Shown here in pieces: positions 11,840 through 23,023 of a stretch of DNA of 64,000 nucleotides. The translations under genes and the position numbers were made by a program. The stretch's first letter is position 1. Each line of letters starts with the position of its first letter. Where the stretch lies: NCBI GenBank assembly GCA_022113835.1, contig JAILWY010000029.1, forward strand, positions 2,882,001-2,946,000, in the 5' to 3' direction. This DNA is from Atopsyche davidsoni (lineage: Eukaryota; Arthropoda; Insecta; Trichoptera; Hydrobiosidae). Under the pieces are notes generated by a model. That model searched no databases, was not told where the DNA came from, and worked only from the letters and a program-made list of their open reading frames with translations.

Positions 11840-12828
11840 GTGCTGGACGAAAGTCTTCCAGACTGCTCCACTCTCCCTGGTCCTCGTGAGCTCTGCCTGG
11901 TAATGCAGAAGAAACTTTTTTTAGGACTGCTTTGAATTGAAACTGGTGCTGGATGAAGGTTTTCTAGACTACTCCGCTTTTCTTAGTCCTCGTGAGCTCT
12001 GCCTAAAAAACTTTTTTTAAGACTGCTTTGAATTGAAAGTGCTGCTGGATGAAGGTCTCCTAGACTATTCCGCTTTTCCTATGGCTCAAGTTTTTTTGAG
12101 GACTGCTTTGAATCGAAACTGCTGCTGGATGAAGGTCTCCTAGACTACTACGCATTTCTTAGGGTTCATGATCTCTGGTTAAAAACTTTTTTTAGGACTG
12201 CTTTGCATTGAAACTGCTGCTGGACGAAGGTCTCCCAGACTGCTGCGCTCTCCCTGGCAGCCTCTTCTTTTAGGGCCGCTTTGATGTGAAACTGCTGCTG
12301 GATGAAGGTCTCCTAGACTACTCCGCTTTTCCTATGGCTCATGAGCTCTACCTAGAAACATTTTTGAGGACTGCTTTGAATTGAAACTGCTACTGGGCGA
12401 AGGTCCCCCAGACTGCTGCGCTCTCCCTGGAAGGCTCTTCTTTTAGGGCCGCTTTGAATCGAAACTGGTGCTGGATGAAGGTCTCCTAGACTACTACGCA
12501 TTTCCTAGGGCTCATGATCTCTGGTTAAAAACATTTTTGAGGACTGCTTTGAATTGAAACTGCTGGTGGACGAAGGTCCCCCAGACTGCTGCGCTCTCCC
12601 TGGCAGCCTCTTCTTTTAGGGCCGCTTTGAATCGAAACTACTGCTGGACGAAGGTCCCCCAGACAGCTGCGCTCTCCATGGAAGCCTCTTCTTTTAGGAC
12701 CGCTTTGAATCGAAACTGCTGCTGGACGAAGGTCCCCCAGACTGCTGCGCTCTCCCTGGAAGCCTCTTCTTTTAGGGCTGCTTTGAATCGAAACTGCTGC
12801 TGGACGAAGGTCTTCCAGACTGCCGCGA
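11840..12828 (+). repeat. Minisatellite with two unit lengths (~95 and 78 bp)
   Basis: Twelve units, most opening GCTGCTGGA(C/T)GAAGGTC and closing GCTTTGAAT(C/T)GAAACT, start near 11840, 11943, 12039, 12119, 12213, 12291, 12387, 12465, 12560, 12638, 12716 and 12794. Long units carry a CTCATGATCTCTGGTTAAAAAC-like insert. Short 78-bp units carry GCAGCCTCTTCTTTTAGGG instead. From 12119 to 12560 long and short units alternate; the right end is pure short units. Open frames on both strands simply reflect 78 being a multiple of 3; they are not genes. Confidence 0.92.
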
Positions 12829-13170
12829 CGTCTGTGACTCACAGCCGCGGCGCCTCGGGAACTCTTTGCCCGGCTAATTGCGTCTATTTTCACTTTTCGG
12901 CGGCTCGCGATGCGCGCGATGACGTCACGCGACCTCAGCCGGCGAGACGGTCACGTTCTCTGCTCCGCCGCGCCCCCGAGGCCGGCATGGGAAGGCCGCG
13001 CTGGTCTGCAGCAGCAGCAGCAGCAGCAGCAGCAGCACCACACGCGGACACGGGCGCCTCGCCTCGCAAGGGCATCGTCGAATTCGACCCGAGCCGCTGC
13101 GAGAAGACCGGCACGCCTGATTGGACACTTGCGAGGCTTCCGCAGATAAGCGTCTTCAAACACACCGATA
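12829..13170. promoter_or_regulatory. GC/CpG-rich island with CRE, adjoining the minisatellite
   Basis: The last minisatellite unit breaks into dense CG-rich DNA (CCGCGACG, CTCGCGATGCGCGCGATGACGTCACGCG). There is a perfect CRE palindrome TGACGTCA at 12920-12927 and a nine-unit CAG run at 13009-13035. The base composition contrasts sharply with the surrounding AT-rich DNA and resembles the 18.66-19.55 kb island around the NHERF1 gene. It could be a promoter or first exon of an unseen transcript. I cannot identify a conserved protein in any frame, so coding is not claimed. Confidence 0.4.
13009..13035 (+). repeat. (CAG)9 trinucleotide run
   Basis: Nine uninterrupted CAG units inside the GC-rich island. 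Depending on frame it reads as Gln, Ala or Ser on the plus strand, but no host gene is recognisable. Confidence 0.9.
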
Positions 13171-16100
13171 AGAGCTGCAGCGCGTTTGCATCGCATAGTG
13201 TTTCTAAACACGTGGGTCGCGGAAAAAATAAAAAAAAAGACAGTTGTTTGTGGGCCCTGCACTACGATGAATAAAGCGTTTTATTCAAAAAGGTTGAAAA
13301 GCACTGCCCCGTACAAATATATATGTAGAAACAACAAGTATCAAGCTTCTCTCGTGGAAAATTTTCAATGCAAACAGACTCGTGGTTTAGCGATTAGCGC
13401 GGTTGATTGTCACAAAAAAACGCAGGCTCGGGCTTGAACTCAAAAGGCACGAGCAGTGTATAGAATAGTGTAGCGAAGAATTGTGACTATATATTATTTG
13501 TTGCTACTCTGTTTTTACATCATCTTCGGGTGCTTCCCCTCATGAGAGCAGTCTCATGGTGGAGATGTGCTGCACTCCCGACTTCCGGCCACTATCACAA
13601 ATTCCGCATCCATGATAACTTTCTACTTCCAATGCCTCTTTTATAAGAGACTCTTCTAAGATTATCTGAATTTGGATCTCCACTGCTCTTAATATGTGTG
13701 TGTGTGTTTTTTTTTTTTTTCAATACGTGGTTTGGAGGGGGAATTAATGCTCTTGGGTGTTGTGCCGCACATTTTCTTGAGGAGGTCCCGGCACCCTTGG
13801 AGACATCAAAATATCCGAAACCTAAGCGTCGAAATTTTCTCGAACAAACGCGGCACAACAGCGAATTCCAGTATAGCGAATTCCAGTATAACGAATTCCA
13901 GTATACCGAATTCCAGTATAACGAAACCCATTATAACGAAGTGCTCTTAGCTGTTCTATGAAATTCAGTCAATTGGCAATTGTTGCGAGTTTTATAGTAC
14001 ATACAAGAATCGCAGTTACAAGGTTTTCATGTTTTTTTTTTTTTTTTAATATATATATACATTTTTATATATATTTTTTTTTTTTAATTGCGCTTGTCTG
14101 TTGCTCGGTGCTCCTGCCAGGTCGGCGCGGGTTCACGGCGTGTCGGCAGCCTCGTTTTTTTTTTAAGGCCAAATAATATATATTTTTTCATTACAGCCAA
14201 GCAACAAGCCGATGTTCGCCTCAAGTGGAAACAAAAAAAATCAAACGGTGTAATATTTAACCAGCGATCATTAAATATTCATCAGCGTAGTATTTTCTTT
14301 GCATGGAATTTGAATCACTCTCCGCGAGCGGTTGACACCTGAAAACGACTAATAATAATAGCGAATTCGTTATACTGAATTCGGTTGTATTTTTTAAAAA
14401 TATTTGCTTTAGTCTATACCGCACAGGTAAGCAAAGTGTAGAAAGCATACAAATGCGGTCGTATTTGCAATGAATCAACCGAATGGCTAGGAGATTACTG
14501 AATACATTTTGAAGCCAGAATTTCGTCAAAATAAATTTTAAAAAATCTAAAAAAATCAAAGGGTTTTTTCTCGTCGTTTCAAGCGTGTACGTGTTTTAAA
14601 AACACTTAATTTTTCGTATCAATAAATAAGCTTTTATTATCTACACATAATCAACATATTTTTAATGTTAATACAATCTCCAGATAAACTATACATTCTT
14701 ATCGTCATTAAACAGTGTAATCTAATTTTCAATACGAATAACAAAAAAAAAAAAATAAATATGGAATGTGCGATTAATGCTAACTATATCCGGCGATAAA
14801 AAAAAAGATAAATTAACAATCTTTTTGTTATAATATATATATATATATATATTAAATATATATTATATGTGCAGGTTTTGGCAGTCAAGCTCTGAAGGAA
14901 ATTCCAGCGCCTCAAACAAAACGCGGGAGCATTGAACGATTTGGTTGCGGCTTAACACCCAAGAATCGTGTATTCATAGAGTGTGGCTTGACACTGGTGT
15001 ACTCCGATCCTGACAAGGTCTGATGTTTCTTATCTATATCGAGTACTTCGTACAAAACAGGTTTTTGCGAGCGTTGTATCTATACGACGAAAAGCAGCTA
15101 ACAAAAAATTATCAATAATATTTATTTCGAGAGTAATTATTAAAGCAGCCTACACACGTAGTAACACAGCAGACAAGCGATTTTTTTATAACAAATCTAC
15201 ATATATACATTTCTTCGTTCAAAAATTTAAAGAATAGTGTAGTTTATAGACTTTTAAAAAATAATTTTTGATCGTGTATATAACAAAGTATACCAAATAA
15301 TTTATAATATAATTATTAATAACAATTTGCTACCGCGAGTTTGTAACCACCGTGTTGGGATGAATAAAAGAAAAAATATTTTATAATCAAACATATATAT
15401 ATAATTATTTCTCAATACAACTTCACACAATTTCCAAAGGAATTCACTCAAATTATTTACAAAAAAAAAAAAAAATATTTATTACTGGCGAAATCAAAAC
15501 ATTAAACTTTGTTCATACAAATATTTATTAGTTTTCGAATGGCATTCAGCGGGTTATACACTTGCAGAGATTTTCTACAGTGCAAGGTAATTCATACTTT
15601 CCAGTGGCGAGGCTCACGGGCTCTATTCGCCCCATATCAAATTCGTGCCTTCATCAAAAAAAACCACTGTATATTATTTTATACTAGACATTGACAGATA
15701 AAGATTTATTTACAAATCAATTTGATAGTGTTTCTACAAATTTTAATCTAATAAATAAACTGCTATCGCCAATCCAAAGATAGCAGTCTGCTTCTGAAAG
15801 TAGCAGCTACAAAAGTGCACGAAAACAGTAGCTGTTTTAAAGTAACTAAAGTAGTGGTATATATAAATATTATGGCATGCAATGTTAACTGGAAAATTTT
15901 GATTGAAAATAATTTATTTTTTTAACCATTGATTGTTTTATCAATTTGATAGTAAGACATTATTTATGGGCAATGAAGGCAAGATAAGAATTTATGGTAT
16001 TTTTAATGATTCCGCTGCTTACATAAGTATATATACATAATATGTTACATGCGGGCCGGTTAAAGAGAACCAGTTGGATATATAATTTATTATATAAAAT

Positions 16101-16552
16101 AATGAATAAAATATTATATAAACCACGATTAAATTGAATTAATCGCAAAACTTTCATAAAATCATGAAAATTATTATTTTTTTTTTTTTCATTCGATATA
16201 TTTTGTTTATTTAATTTTATTCAATATTTATTGTTTACACACTTGAATAAATCTTCAAAATACATAATTGCATTTAAAAAAAAAATTTAAATATATAAAT
16301 CTCAGAGCGAGTTTTGAAACTTGACGACACACTTTATGTATTATATTATGCTTAAATAAATTAATTCAGATATTTAATCAATATATACAAAAGTATCAGT
16401 GGCGTGCGGTGCACGCATGCAAAAAAAAACATTGCATGCCCTAAAATATTTTTTATATGATTATTATTTAAATGTATCGTGAAAATCAAATTCATGTGCT
16501 TTAAGTAACAGACTACGTGCTTTTATTCAAAATCACTGTAAAATGCATATGT

Positions 16553-16600
<48 letters not shown>

Positions 16601-18830
16601 ATTAAATGCCCAAAAACCAGGACCGAATTCACAGCAATTGCTTGAACATTTTATATTTTATTTTATGGCTATTTATTTTAAACGTAACTGGCCTGCTTTG
16701 AAAATGTCGATTTAAAAATAAAATTATTATAAAACAATTACAACAACAAAAATTATAAAAAATCATCAATTGATTATATTTTATATTGACCTTTAAAATG
16801 TTTTTCCCCGCAAACGGTTTGACCGACGAGATCAAAGCAAATTGACATATTTTGTATTTTTTTATTTAAGTTATCAATTTATTATTGTAACGGAAATGTA
16901 TAGTATACAAAATATTATATATATTTATATATAGTATGTGTATTTTTTTTTACAAAAACTCCGTCTTTGACAGTGAAGTATTTATTTTTTGAAATGTGAT
17001 ATTGTATAAGGTGTTTATATATATTTTTTTTGTGTATATTAATTTTTTTATTTAAAAATATACGTATGATAATTTAAAATAATTATAATAAAAAAAAAAT
17101 TATAATATTATTAAATTATATTGAAACGAATCCCATCCTGTCTTCGCGGATACAATAATATTCGTCAATAAAAAAACTGAGCACCAACGACCTTCAAAAA
17201 TAAAATCTAAAAAAAAAAACATTAAATATGCCGGGTTTGTGTATTGATGATAACTATTATTTATTTTTAATTTCCCACCCACACTAGTTTGCTGAGTGTA
17301 CAATATTTAAGCGATCGGTTCACATGTGAAACGACAAAAAATGTATTATTTCCTTTTTGTGTGAATTTATTACGAATAATTTAATTAAGTGCCCATCGAT
17401 GCATGTATAAAACTTTAGTTAATAATAAATATTTAAAGGCTTACCCATAAAACTGAGAGTGTACCATTTACAACGGCATAGAGGCCATTAATGCATATTT
17501 TAATATTTTTGTATCAAATTAAAATTATATTGTCATTTTTAAAGCATCGATCACCAATGAATATAAATAATTTATAATAAAAAAAAACATACGTATAGTT
17601 TTAATATATTTTTAAATACGTTGGGGGTGTTAATAAGAATGACTGTTATTTCAATGTAGGTAATCAAAGGTTATATTGTTTAATGATTTATTTAATGTTA
17701 AATTTTATAATATGCGTACAGTTTTATTCACAGAGAATTCACCCAATCTGCATTGAGTGCAATGCTTTTTTTTTTTGTTGATATTTACAAGTAATAAATA
17801 TTGACTTCAATGGCAAGTTTTCTGATGTCCAAAACGTCTCGGGTGCACCGACACAAGATGCAAAGGAAGCGAACGGTTTTTCTCGTCGTTGCACGCTCGC
17901 ACCCGAGGCATATTGATATAAAATTAAAAATATACAACAGCTTAGAATAAATCAGTCGGAGGCTTAACCGAATCGTGGAAAAAAAAAACAAAAATATTTC
18001 AGCAAACTGGCAACAGAGTGACTTTTTTTGGTAAATTTATACAACTGCTTTAAAAAAATAATTATTTAAAATTTTACATTACATGACTCGACTTACTTAT
18101 TTAAATAAAAATATATATATTTATATGTGCGGATATCGTTGCCGCGGCAAAGAATGCCAGGTATTAATTTTGCACAGGTAATCACGTGGAGTGCACCAGG
18201 TGAGAGAAAGTGAGAACGCCCGATGAAGAGATTTGATTAATCAGCCGTCGGGAAACAGATTGAACATCGCCTGTGAGAAACGGCACATGGGGAAAGTTTG
18301 CATTCGGAATTTGCGACACTGAAGTCGCATTCGGGAGACGCGACGAGTGCGACATGTGTCCGAGAAGGTGAGAGAGGCGTGATTATTCGGCCGAGTTACC
18401 TGTCGACATGTCGCATGACAGGTAAACAAACTCGCTCGTGAAGAACTCCACATGACGCAACAGAACCTGTCGCTCGCCCCATCGCACCCTGTCGCATTCC
18501 GCGCTTATCCAACATCGGGGGAAAGCCGACCGACGCCGGATAAACCGCAGACAAGGATACGCCGTTAGGCCGTCCACTTAAAATTAAGATTTAAAAATAT
18601 ATACTTCTTCCCGATGCATATTTTTTTTTTTTAGACATTTACGCTACAAAGTATAATACATCGCGATGAGGAGACGAAGGTGCCACTCGGGACGACCCGG
18701 CGACCTGACGCAGCTCGTCATCGAGATGACGTCATCACAAAAAATCCCGACTCGAAGAAGCAGCGCCACAGACACTCGCAGCAGCAAAAAAAAAAAACAC
18801 ACACACACACACGCGCGCGCGTAATCTCGG
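13171..18830. other. AT-rich gene-free stretch downstream of the NHERF1-type gene
   Basis: No gene supported. Contents: a short tandem repeat (13859-13945), dispersed-repeat fragments, TA microsatellites near 14830, 16551 and 16915, and many homopolymer runs. The 18.24-18.60 kb part is richer in G+C and has an inverted pair TTACCTGTC (18396-18404) / GACAGGTAA (18417-18425). A CRE palindrome lies at 18727-18734. The final part is the likely 3' UTR of the minus-strand gene that ends at 18831. Confidence 0.55.
13859..13945 (+). repeat. Short tandem repeat (~17 bp) related to the left-edge satellite
   Basis: Five units of the form (A/T)A(A/G)CGAATTCCAGTATA run in tandem, the last decayed to CGAAACCCATTATAACGAA. 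The words ATAACGAAT(T/A)CCAG are the same as the conserved head of the 1-986 satellite units. Single related words occur at 1157-1180, 6770 and 14365. Confidence 0.8.
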
Positions 18831-19367
18831 CTACAGCTTCTTGACGATGTCGAATTTGGATTTGAAGTCTAGCTGGGTGGACTTGGGGTCGGCGCGCTTC
18901 TTGGCGGCCAGCTGGGCCCGCATCTCCGCCGCGGTCATGCCCAGGTTCAGCCTGCTGATCTCCGGCCCCTTGGGGGGGAACATGTCGTGGGGCATGTCGC
19001 CGTTGCCGTTGCCGTTCTCGATCTTGAGCGGCTCCTTGTCGGGGCTCTTCTTGCGGTCGTCGTCCAGGCCGGGCACGCGCTCGCCGGGGGACGGCGTCAC
19101 GACCAGCAGCTTCGTCTCGCGGGTGGACGCCTTGATCTTCTGGACGACCTGCTTGTGGTTGTCGCGGGCGATGCTCTCGCCGTTGACCTCCAGGATGCGG
19201 TCGCCCTGCTTCAGGCCGGCGGTCTCGGCGGGGGAGCCGCCGTCGACCTTGCCGATGTACTGGCCGGGCTTGCCCTGCTCGGCGTGCAGGTTGAAGCCGT
19301 ACCCGTCGAAGGTGTCCACCTTCACGACATGGCACAGCCGCGGGGGCGACTCCTCGGTGCTGGTCAT
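18831..19367 (-). CDS. NHERF1: NHERF1/Sip1-type PDZ scaffold protein, 178 aa
   Basis: Single-PDZ adaptor of the Na+/H+-exchanger-regulatory-factor family. These proteins tether membrane-protein tails to ezrin/radixin/moesin at the apical cortex. One PDZ domain spans about residues 11-92, with carboxylate-binding loop GYGFNL (22-27) and GSPAETAGLKQGDRILEVNG. A charged linker follows. The last 13 residues, LDFKSKFDIVKKL, align with the ERM-binding tail of human NHERF1 (MDWSKKNELFSNL). The start is the first ATG of the frame, just before the domain. The protein is shorter than vertebrate NHERF1 (two PDZ domains, ~358 aa). The gene is intronless here with extreme GC at third positions, unlike the flanking DNA. 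The downstream side shows a T-run, not an A-tail, in gene orientation, so retrocopy origin is not supported. Confidence 0.9.
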   Translation of the reverse strand: MTSTEESPPRLCHVVKVDTFDGYGFNLHAEQGKPGQYIGKVDGGSPAETAGLKQGDRILEVNGESIARDNHKQVVQKIKASTRETKLLVVTPSPGERVPGLDDDRKKSPDKEPLKIENGNGNGDMPHDMFPPKGPEISRLNLGMTAAEMRAQLAAKKRADPKSTQLDFKSKFDIVKKL

Positions 19368-19545
19368 GGCTGGCGGTAGTTCGGGCTGGCTAGCGCGCGC
19401 GGACGTGCCCCATCGAGCTTCGATGCGACTGAGGCGGCCGGCGGAGTCGCGAGACCGCCGAGTCGCTATCAGCGGCCTCCGCGGCGCACAGTGGAGCGAC
19501 GATGGCAGAGGCGATCGCCCGCCCGACGATGCGATACCTCACCCT
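19368..19545 (-). promoter_or_regulatory. GC-rich 5' UTR/promoter region of the NHERF1-type gene
   Basis: CpG-dense sequence directly upstream (minus sense) of the ATG at 19367 is the natural place for the 5' UTR and core promoter. It stops abruptly near 19545, where repeat sequence starting (T/C)CACCCTATCGCA begins. So the proximal promoter is at most ~180 bp unless the repeats contribute to it. No TATA box is evident. Confidence 0.45.
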
Positions 19546-19871
19546 ATCGCAACCTACTTTCCTGATAAAAAAAAAACATTGCAACAATTCTAACGCAATG
19601 CATGTGTATTCTATTTTTATTTACACCCAATCACAAAAAAAAAAAAAAATTGTGCGTACTTAGATTTCTCTTTTAAAAAAAGCCCTTAAGGGCGGCCAAA
19701 CTCTCATATTCGAGTTTTTTTGACCATTTGCTTGTACCTATTGCGAAAAATCGACTGCACCAAACAAAAAAATTTAAATGCAGAAAGTTAGATACATCCT
19801 TTCTTCTACAGCTATTTTTTTTTCTTATAATTTACTTTTAATATGATAAATATGTGTTTTAAATATATATT

Positions 19872-20192
19872 GAGTATTGAGAAAACTATAATTTATATTT
19901 ATCTATTTTTTATTATTCAATTAACGTCCATTTTCAGGGTAAAATAAAATCTTGAAGATGTTGAAATATTGAATAAAATGACGACTTTCAAAACCAATGT
20001 TTGTTAAAGATTTTTTTGTTTTTTTAATTTTCAAACTAATCCCAACAGGAGGATTTATAATTAATCTTTTAATTCCAATTGAAAAAAATCGTCATAAGGA
20101 TTCTTGGAACAGGAACATCGCGAAACTCCAATCCCGAAACTTCAATCGGTAAAACACATATTTATCATATTAAAAGTAAATTATAAGAAAAA
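19872..20192 (+). repeat. Dispersed repeat copy 2 (pair with 10333-10662)
   Basis: Collinear match to 10333-10662, including TTAACGTCCATTTT, AAAATAAAATCTTGAAGATG and ACATATTTATCATATTAA. It lies exactly between the inverted arms of the 19.55-20.66 kb complex, whereas copy 1 lacks such arms. Confidence 0.8.
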
Positions 20193-20502
20193 AAAAAAAA
20201 TGGCTGTTGAAGAAAGGATGTATCTAACTTTCTGCATTTTTTGTTTGGTACAGTCGATTTTTCGCAATAGGTACAAGCAAATGGTCAAAAAACTCGAATA
20301 TGAGAGTTTGGCCCTTAATATGTCTGTGAATTCGGAATTTAGTTACGAGCATACAGATATATTAAAATCGTGGAATTAACTTAATAATTTAAAGGTTGCG
20401 ATAGCTCACCCTATCGCAGCCTATTTTCCCGTAGAAATAATAAGGCAAAGCAAGGATTCTATTCTAATTTACACTCAATCACAAAAAAAAAATTCCAGAT
20501 AG

Positions 20503-20530
20503 TTATAGTGGCTTAGGTGGTAGCGTACGT
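20503..20530 (+). repeat. tRNA-like A-box piece of a SINE family
   Basis: GTGGCTTAGGTGGTAGCGTACGTGG contains a good pol III A-box (TGGCTTAGGTGG). The same words, inverted, occur twice at the right window end (63844 and 63910-63935), joined there to GCCACACCTTGTAAGCCTCACAACC. It is a fragment: no B-box is seen. Confidence 0.5.
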
Positions 20531-21120
20531 GGATTTCTCTTTAAAATAGCTCTTAATATGTCTGTGAATTCTGCAATGTCTTAAGTGATTTGTGGACTTT
20601 CATTACGAGCATACAAATGTAATTAATTTATGCAGAGAAATCGTGGAATTGATTTAATAATCAATTACGAAACGTTATCTCGTACGACTGAATGATTGTG
20701 TTAGAGATAACGTTTAGATAAGTATTTATTTTGTATTACTTTAGTTCGTTAAATATTCATTTAATCGCAGTAATCCGAATAATTATTTCTCAGTGTTAAA
20801 CAACAAAAAAAAACCTTTGTATAAAAGTATAAGACAATTTATCTCTGCAAATGAAAACCTGTGAACGCTTTACCTGAAGTAGATTAATTATTAACTTGTT
20901 GCTGTTCAAATGTTTCCCACCTGACATTTAGTTAATCATTGATTGAGTCTGTAAGCTAACTAAATATATCACGAATCCTACGACATTAATTTGTGGTTAA
21001 GATCAAATCTGAGAACTGTGATCTTACTTTTATGCCAATGATTACAGTTTTCGGCGTAATATATATAAATTCTAAATTAAATTAAATGTTACGAAAAGTT
21101 ACATAGGCTATGCTTACAAT

Positions 21121-21320
21121 ACGCTATGCGCTATCCCCTGATCCTGCGCGCAGGTTGTAGGGCTTACAAGATGTGGCTTAGATTAAAAAAAGCCTTTTTA
21201 TTTGTACGAATTGTGTCGGCGAAACCGGTCACCGATAAAAAATAAGCACGTGGACAAATCAAAAATATAAAAATGGATTTCCACCAAATACTCGATGTCT
21301 AAAATATTGATTACTTGAAT
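21121..21320 (+). repeat. Composite repeat, relatives at 63.2-63.6 and 63.93 kb
   Basis: 21138-21180 (CCTGATCCTGCGCGCAGGTTGTAGGGCTTACAAGATGTGGCTTAG) matches the reverse complement of 63931-63975. 21217-21310 (GGCGAAACCGGTCAC, then …AATGGATTTCCACCAAATACTCGATGTC…AATATTGA) matches the right half of the 63.4 kb inverted repeat and its flank. The same two modules thus occur together twice in the window. Confidence 0.7.
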
Positions 21321-21334
21321 AAGTCATGCGTCAT

Positions 21335-21539
21335 GGAGGGAGGGAGGGGGGGGAGGGGGGGGGTCTCACGGCTCTCAGGTCGCGACTCCACTATGCGCAC
21401 GGTGTAGTTGCTTGATTGGTCGCCAGGCCGGCGCACCACAAGTATGCAGTGTCTTCGTACCTGGTGAGGATCCACGCTCCCCCCCCCTTTACCCCCTTCC
21501 ACTACCCCCTGCCCCCCCCCCCCCTTCCCCCCCCCGCCG
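21335..21539. repeat. G-run followed by C-run (G-quadruplex-prone on both strands)
   Basis: 21335-21363 is almost pure G in four or more tracts. 21478-21539 is C-rich with tracts up to 14 C. The plus strand at the first and the minus strand at the second satisfy simple G-quadruplex rules. The two could also pair with each other across the ~115-nt spacer. The spacer is GC-rich but shows no recognisable gene. Confidence 0.75.
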
Positions 21540-22699
21540 GGCCACCTGTTCGGCCGGTACAGAGGCAGTCAGGTGCTAGCCGGTGTTGCCAGTATGATAA
21601 AGCTATTATCGAAAAATCTAAAGGCGCACATGCACGCGAGACTTTTAATGCAAAAAAAAAAAAAAAAAAAAATACGTACATACCGTGGCGTCACCCGTCG
21701 TATTAATAAATAAAAGGCAAAAATTACAAGAGTGGAAGTGGAAGACGGGAGTTCAGCCAAATCGGCAAAGCTGGCCCAGAATAAAAATGAATTCAGCAAT
21801 ATGAGGAGTGGCACTCGAAGAATTATTGGGCGCTAGTTGTCATATCAAGAAACATTCAAAATAATCACTGAATCAATATAGAGTATATTCTATTGTCTGG
21901 TAGTCCAAAATTATTTCCGCTGAAATAACATCTGTAACTTTGCGTCAAAGTAACGATTACCGTTTTATCAAAAATACTTTTGTCTTGCAAATATTGTTAC
22001 AACGCTCTACCAATGGCGATATGCTTAAATTACTATTAGGTAAAAGTTTTGACGTAGTATCAAAAACAAGATATCATTTCTTGAGTGTTTAATATTTTAC
22101 TACGGAAATGGAATAGAAAAGATAATTATTATTGTGAGACTGATAAATTGAATGTTTTTTTATAAATCTGTGCGGACAAATAATGTTATTGATTTTGGGA
22201 ATTTAGGTGTTTTTTAACGTGTCCAACTTTAAACACCCTGATAAAAGTATTTAATTACACAAGCAAATTTACCATTATTTTTAGTTTCCCTTTTAATTTC
22301 TAAACGACTTTTCCTTATTAGGGTAAAAACTTTTCATTTGCACAATCAATCATTTTCAATTGAAACTCACCACACTTATGTTGAAAATCTTTAAATAAAT
22401 TCAATTCTTTTAACTAAGCATTGAATGCGAATTATTAAAAAAAAACACATTTACTTCAGTGTGATTACGATGAAACCTTAATTTTTCTTGTTTATAGATA
22501 ATAAATTTGACCTTGAAATCATCTGATACCAAAATAATTAAGTAATTGCATTGTGGTGAATATATTTTGTTCAGGGACAGGTATACGAGCATATGCGATA
22601 CAACTTGTGCTGTATTAAATTAAATCTAAAAATAACCAATATTCTATAATAAAAATACGTAAACAATAAAAATATTAACCACATAAATAAATAACCCTT

Positions 22700-23023
22700 T
22701 TATTCCTACCTGTCATTCGGCACCTGATGTTTTCCCACCTGACAACACTGAAGAACAACACTGACAACAGCCGCCGCAACGACAGCCAGCACTTCCGCAC
22801 CGCTCACACTCACTGCGAACACCGTATGCCAGAAGGAAACGAAATCTTACACGTATACTATCAGACCGCGCGTATCGAGACGCGCCGGAAAGTTCGAAAC
22901 TCGAAACTTGAGTATAGTTTGCGCTTCAAAAATGGCTGCTCGTGTCTGCGTCGATTTCGCATATACCCGGATATAAACCACTTAAAACAACACAAAACTG
23001 TTAAAAACTCAAAAGAAAAACCG
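22700..23023 (+). promoter_or_regulatory. Eps8: Candidate promoter and non-coding first exon of Eps8
   Basis: A less AT-rich block ends at a strong splice donor, AACCG|GTGAGT (exon end 23023). The Eps8 start codon lies in an exon with a good acceptor (TTTCCAG|G at 29757/29758) and 54 nt of leader, so an upstream leader exon is required; this is the best candidate in range. Three CACCTG/TACCTG E-box cores cluster at 22710-22742. A 139-codon frame across the block has no recognisable domain and I do not call it coding. The transcription start is not determined. Confidence 0.4.

Larger units (their letters stand above)
19546..20660. mobile_element. Nested repeat complex with long inverted arms
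   Basis: Outer direct repeats: CTCACCCTATCGCA…TTTACAC(C/T)CAATCAC at 19550-19640 and again at 20404-20485. Inside, an inverted pair of ~125 bp lies at 19686-19818 and 20197-20317. The left arm GGCCAAACTCTCATATTCGA returns as TCGAATATGAGAGTTTGGCC at the right. Between the arms sits copy 2 of the 10333-10662 repeat. A further direct duplication (TTAATATGTCTGTGAATTC at ~20317 and ~20558, with GAGCATACA…AAATCGTGGAATT) follows. The best reading is several non-autonomous elements inserted into one another. No transposase frame is seen. Confidence 0.75.

Noticed and set aside
12525..13274. Long open frames on both strands across the minisatellite and GC island (122 and 215 codons)
   Set aside because: They exist because the short unit is 78 bp, a multiple of three. 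The peptide is the minisatellite repeat itself followed by poly-Ala/Gln from the CAG run. No domain is recognised.
13859..13945. CRISPR-like short direct repeats
   Set aside because: There are no unique spacers between the units, and the context is a eukaryotic intron-containing genome.
18780..18830. Retrocopy origin of the intronless NHERF1-type gene
   Set aside because: No poly(A) tract follows the gene in its own orientation (a T-run and a TG repeat do), and no flanking target-site duplication is seen. Intronless structure alone is not enough.
18718..19593. Overlapping frames of 130-250 codons over the NHERF1 region on both strands
   Set aside because: They are shadows of the real PDZ frame caused by high GC content; only the 18831-19367 minus frame has recognisable PDZ and ERM-binding sequence.
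19550..20485. LTR retrotransposon with the outer direct repeats as LTRs
   Set aside because: The repeats are only ~90-150 bp and diverged, there are no TG…CA ends or primer-binding site, and the interior has inverted arms and no gag/pol frame.
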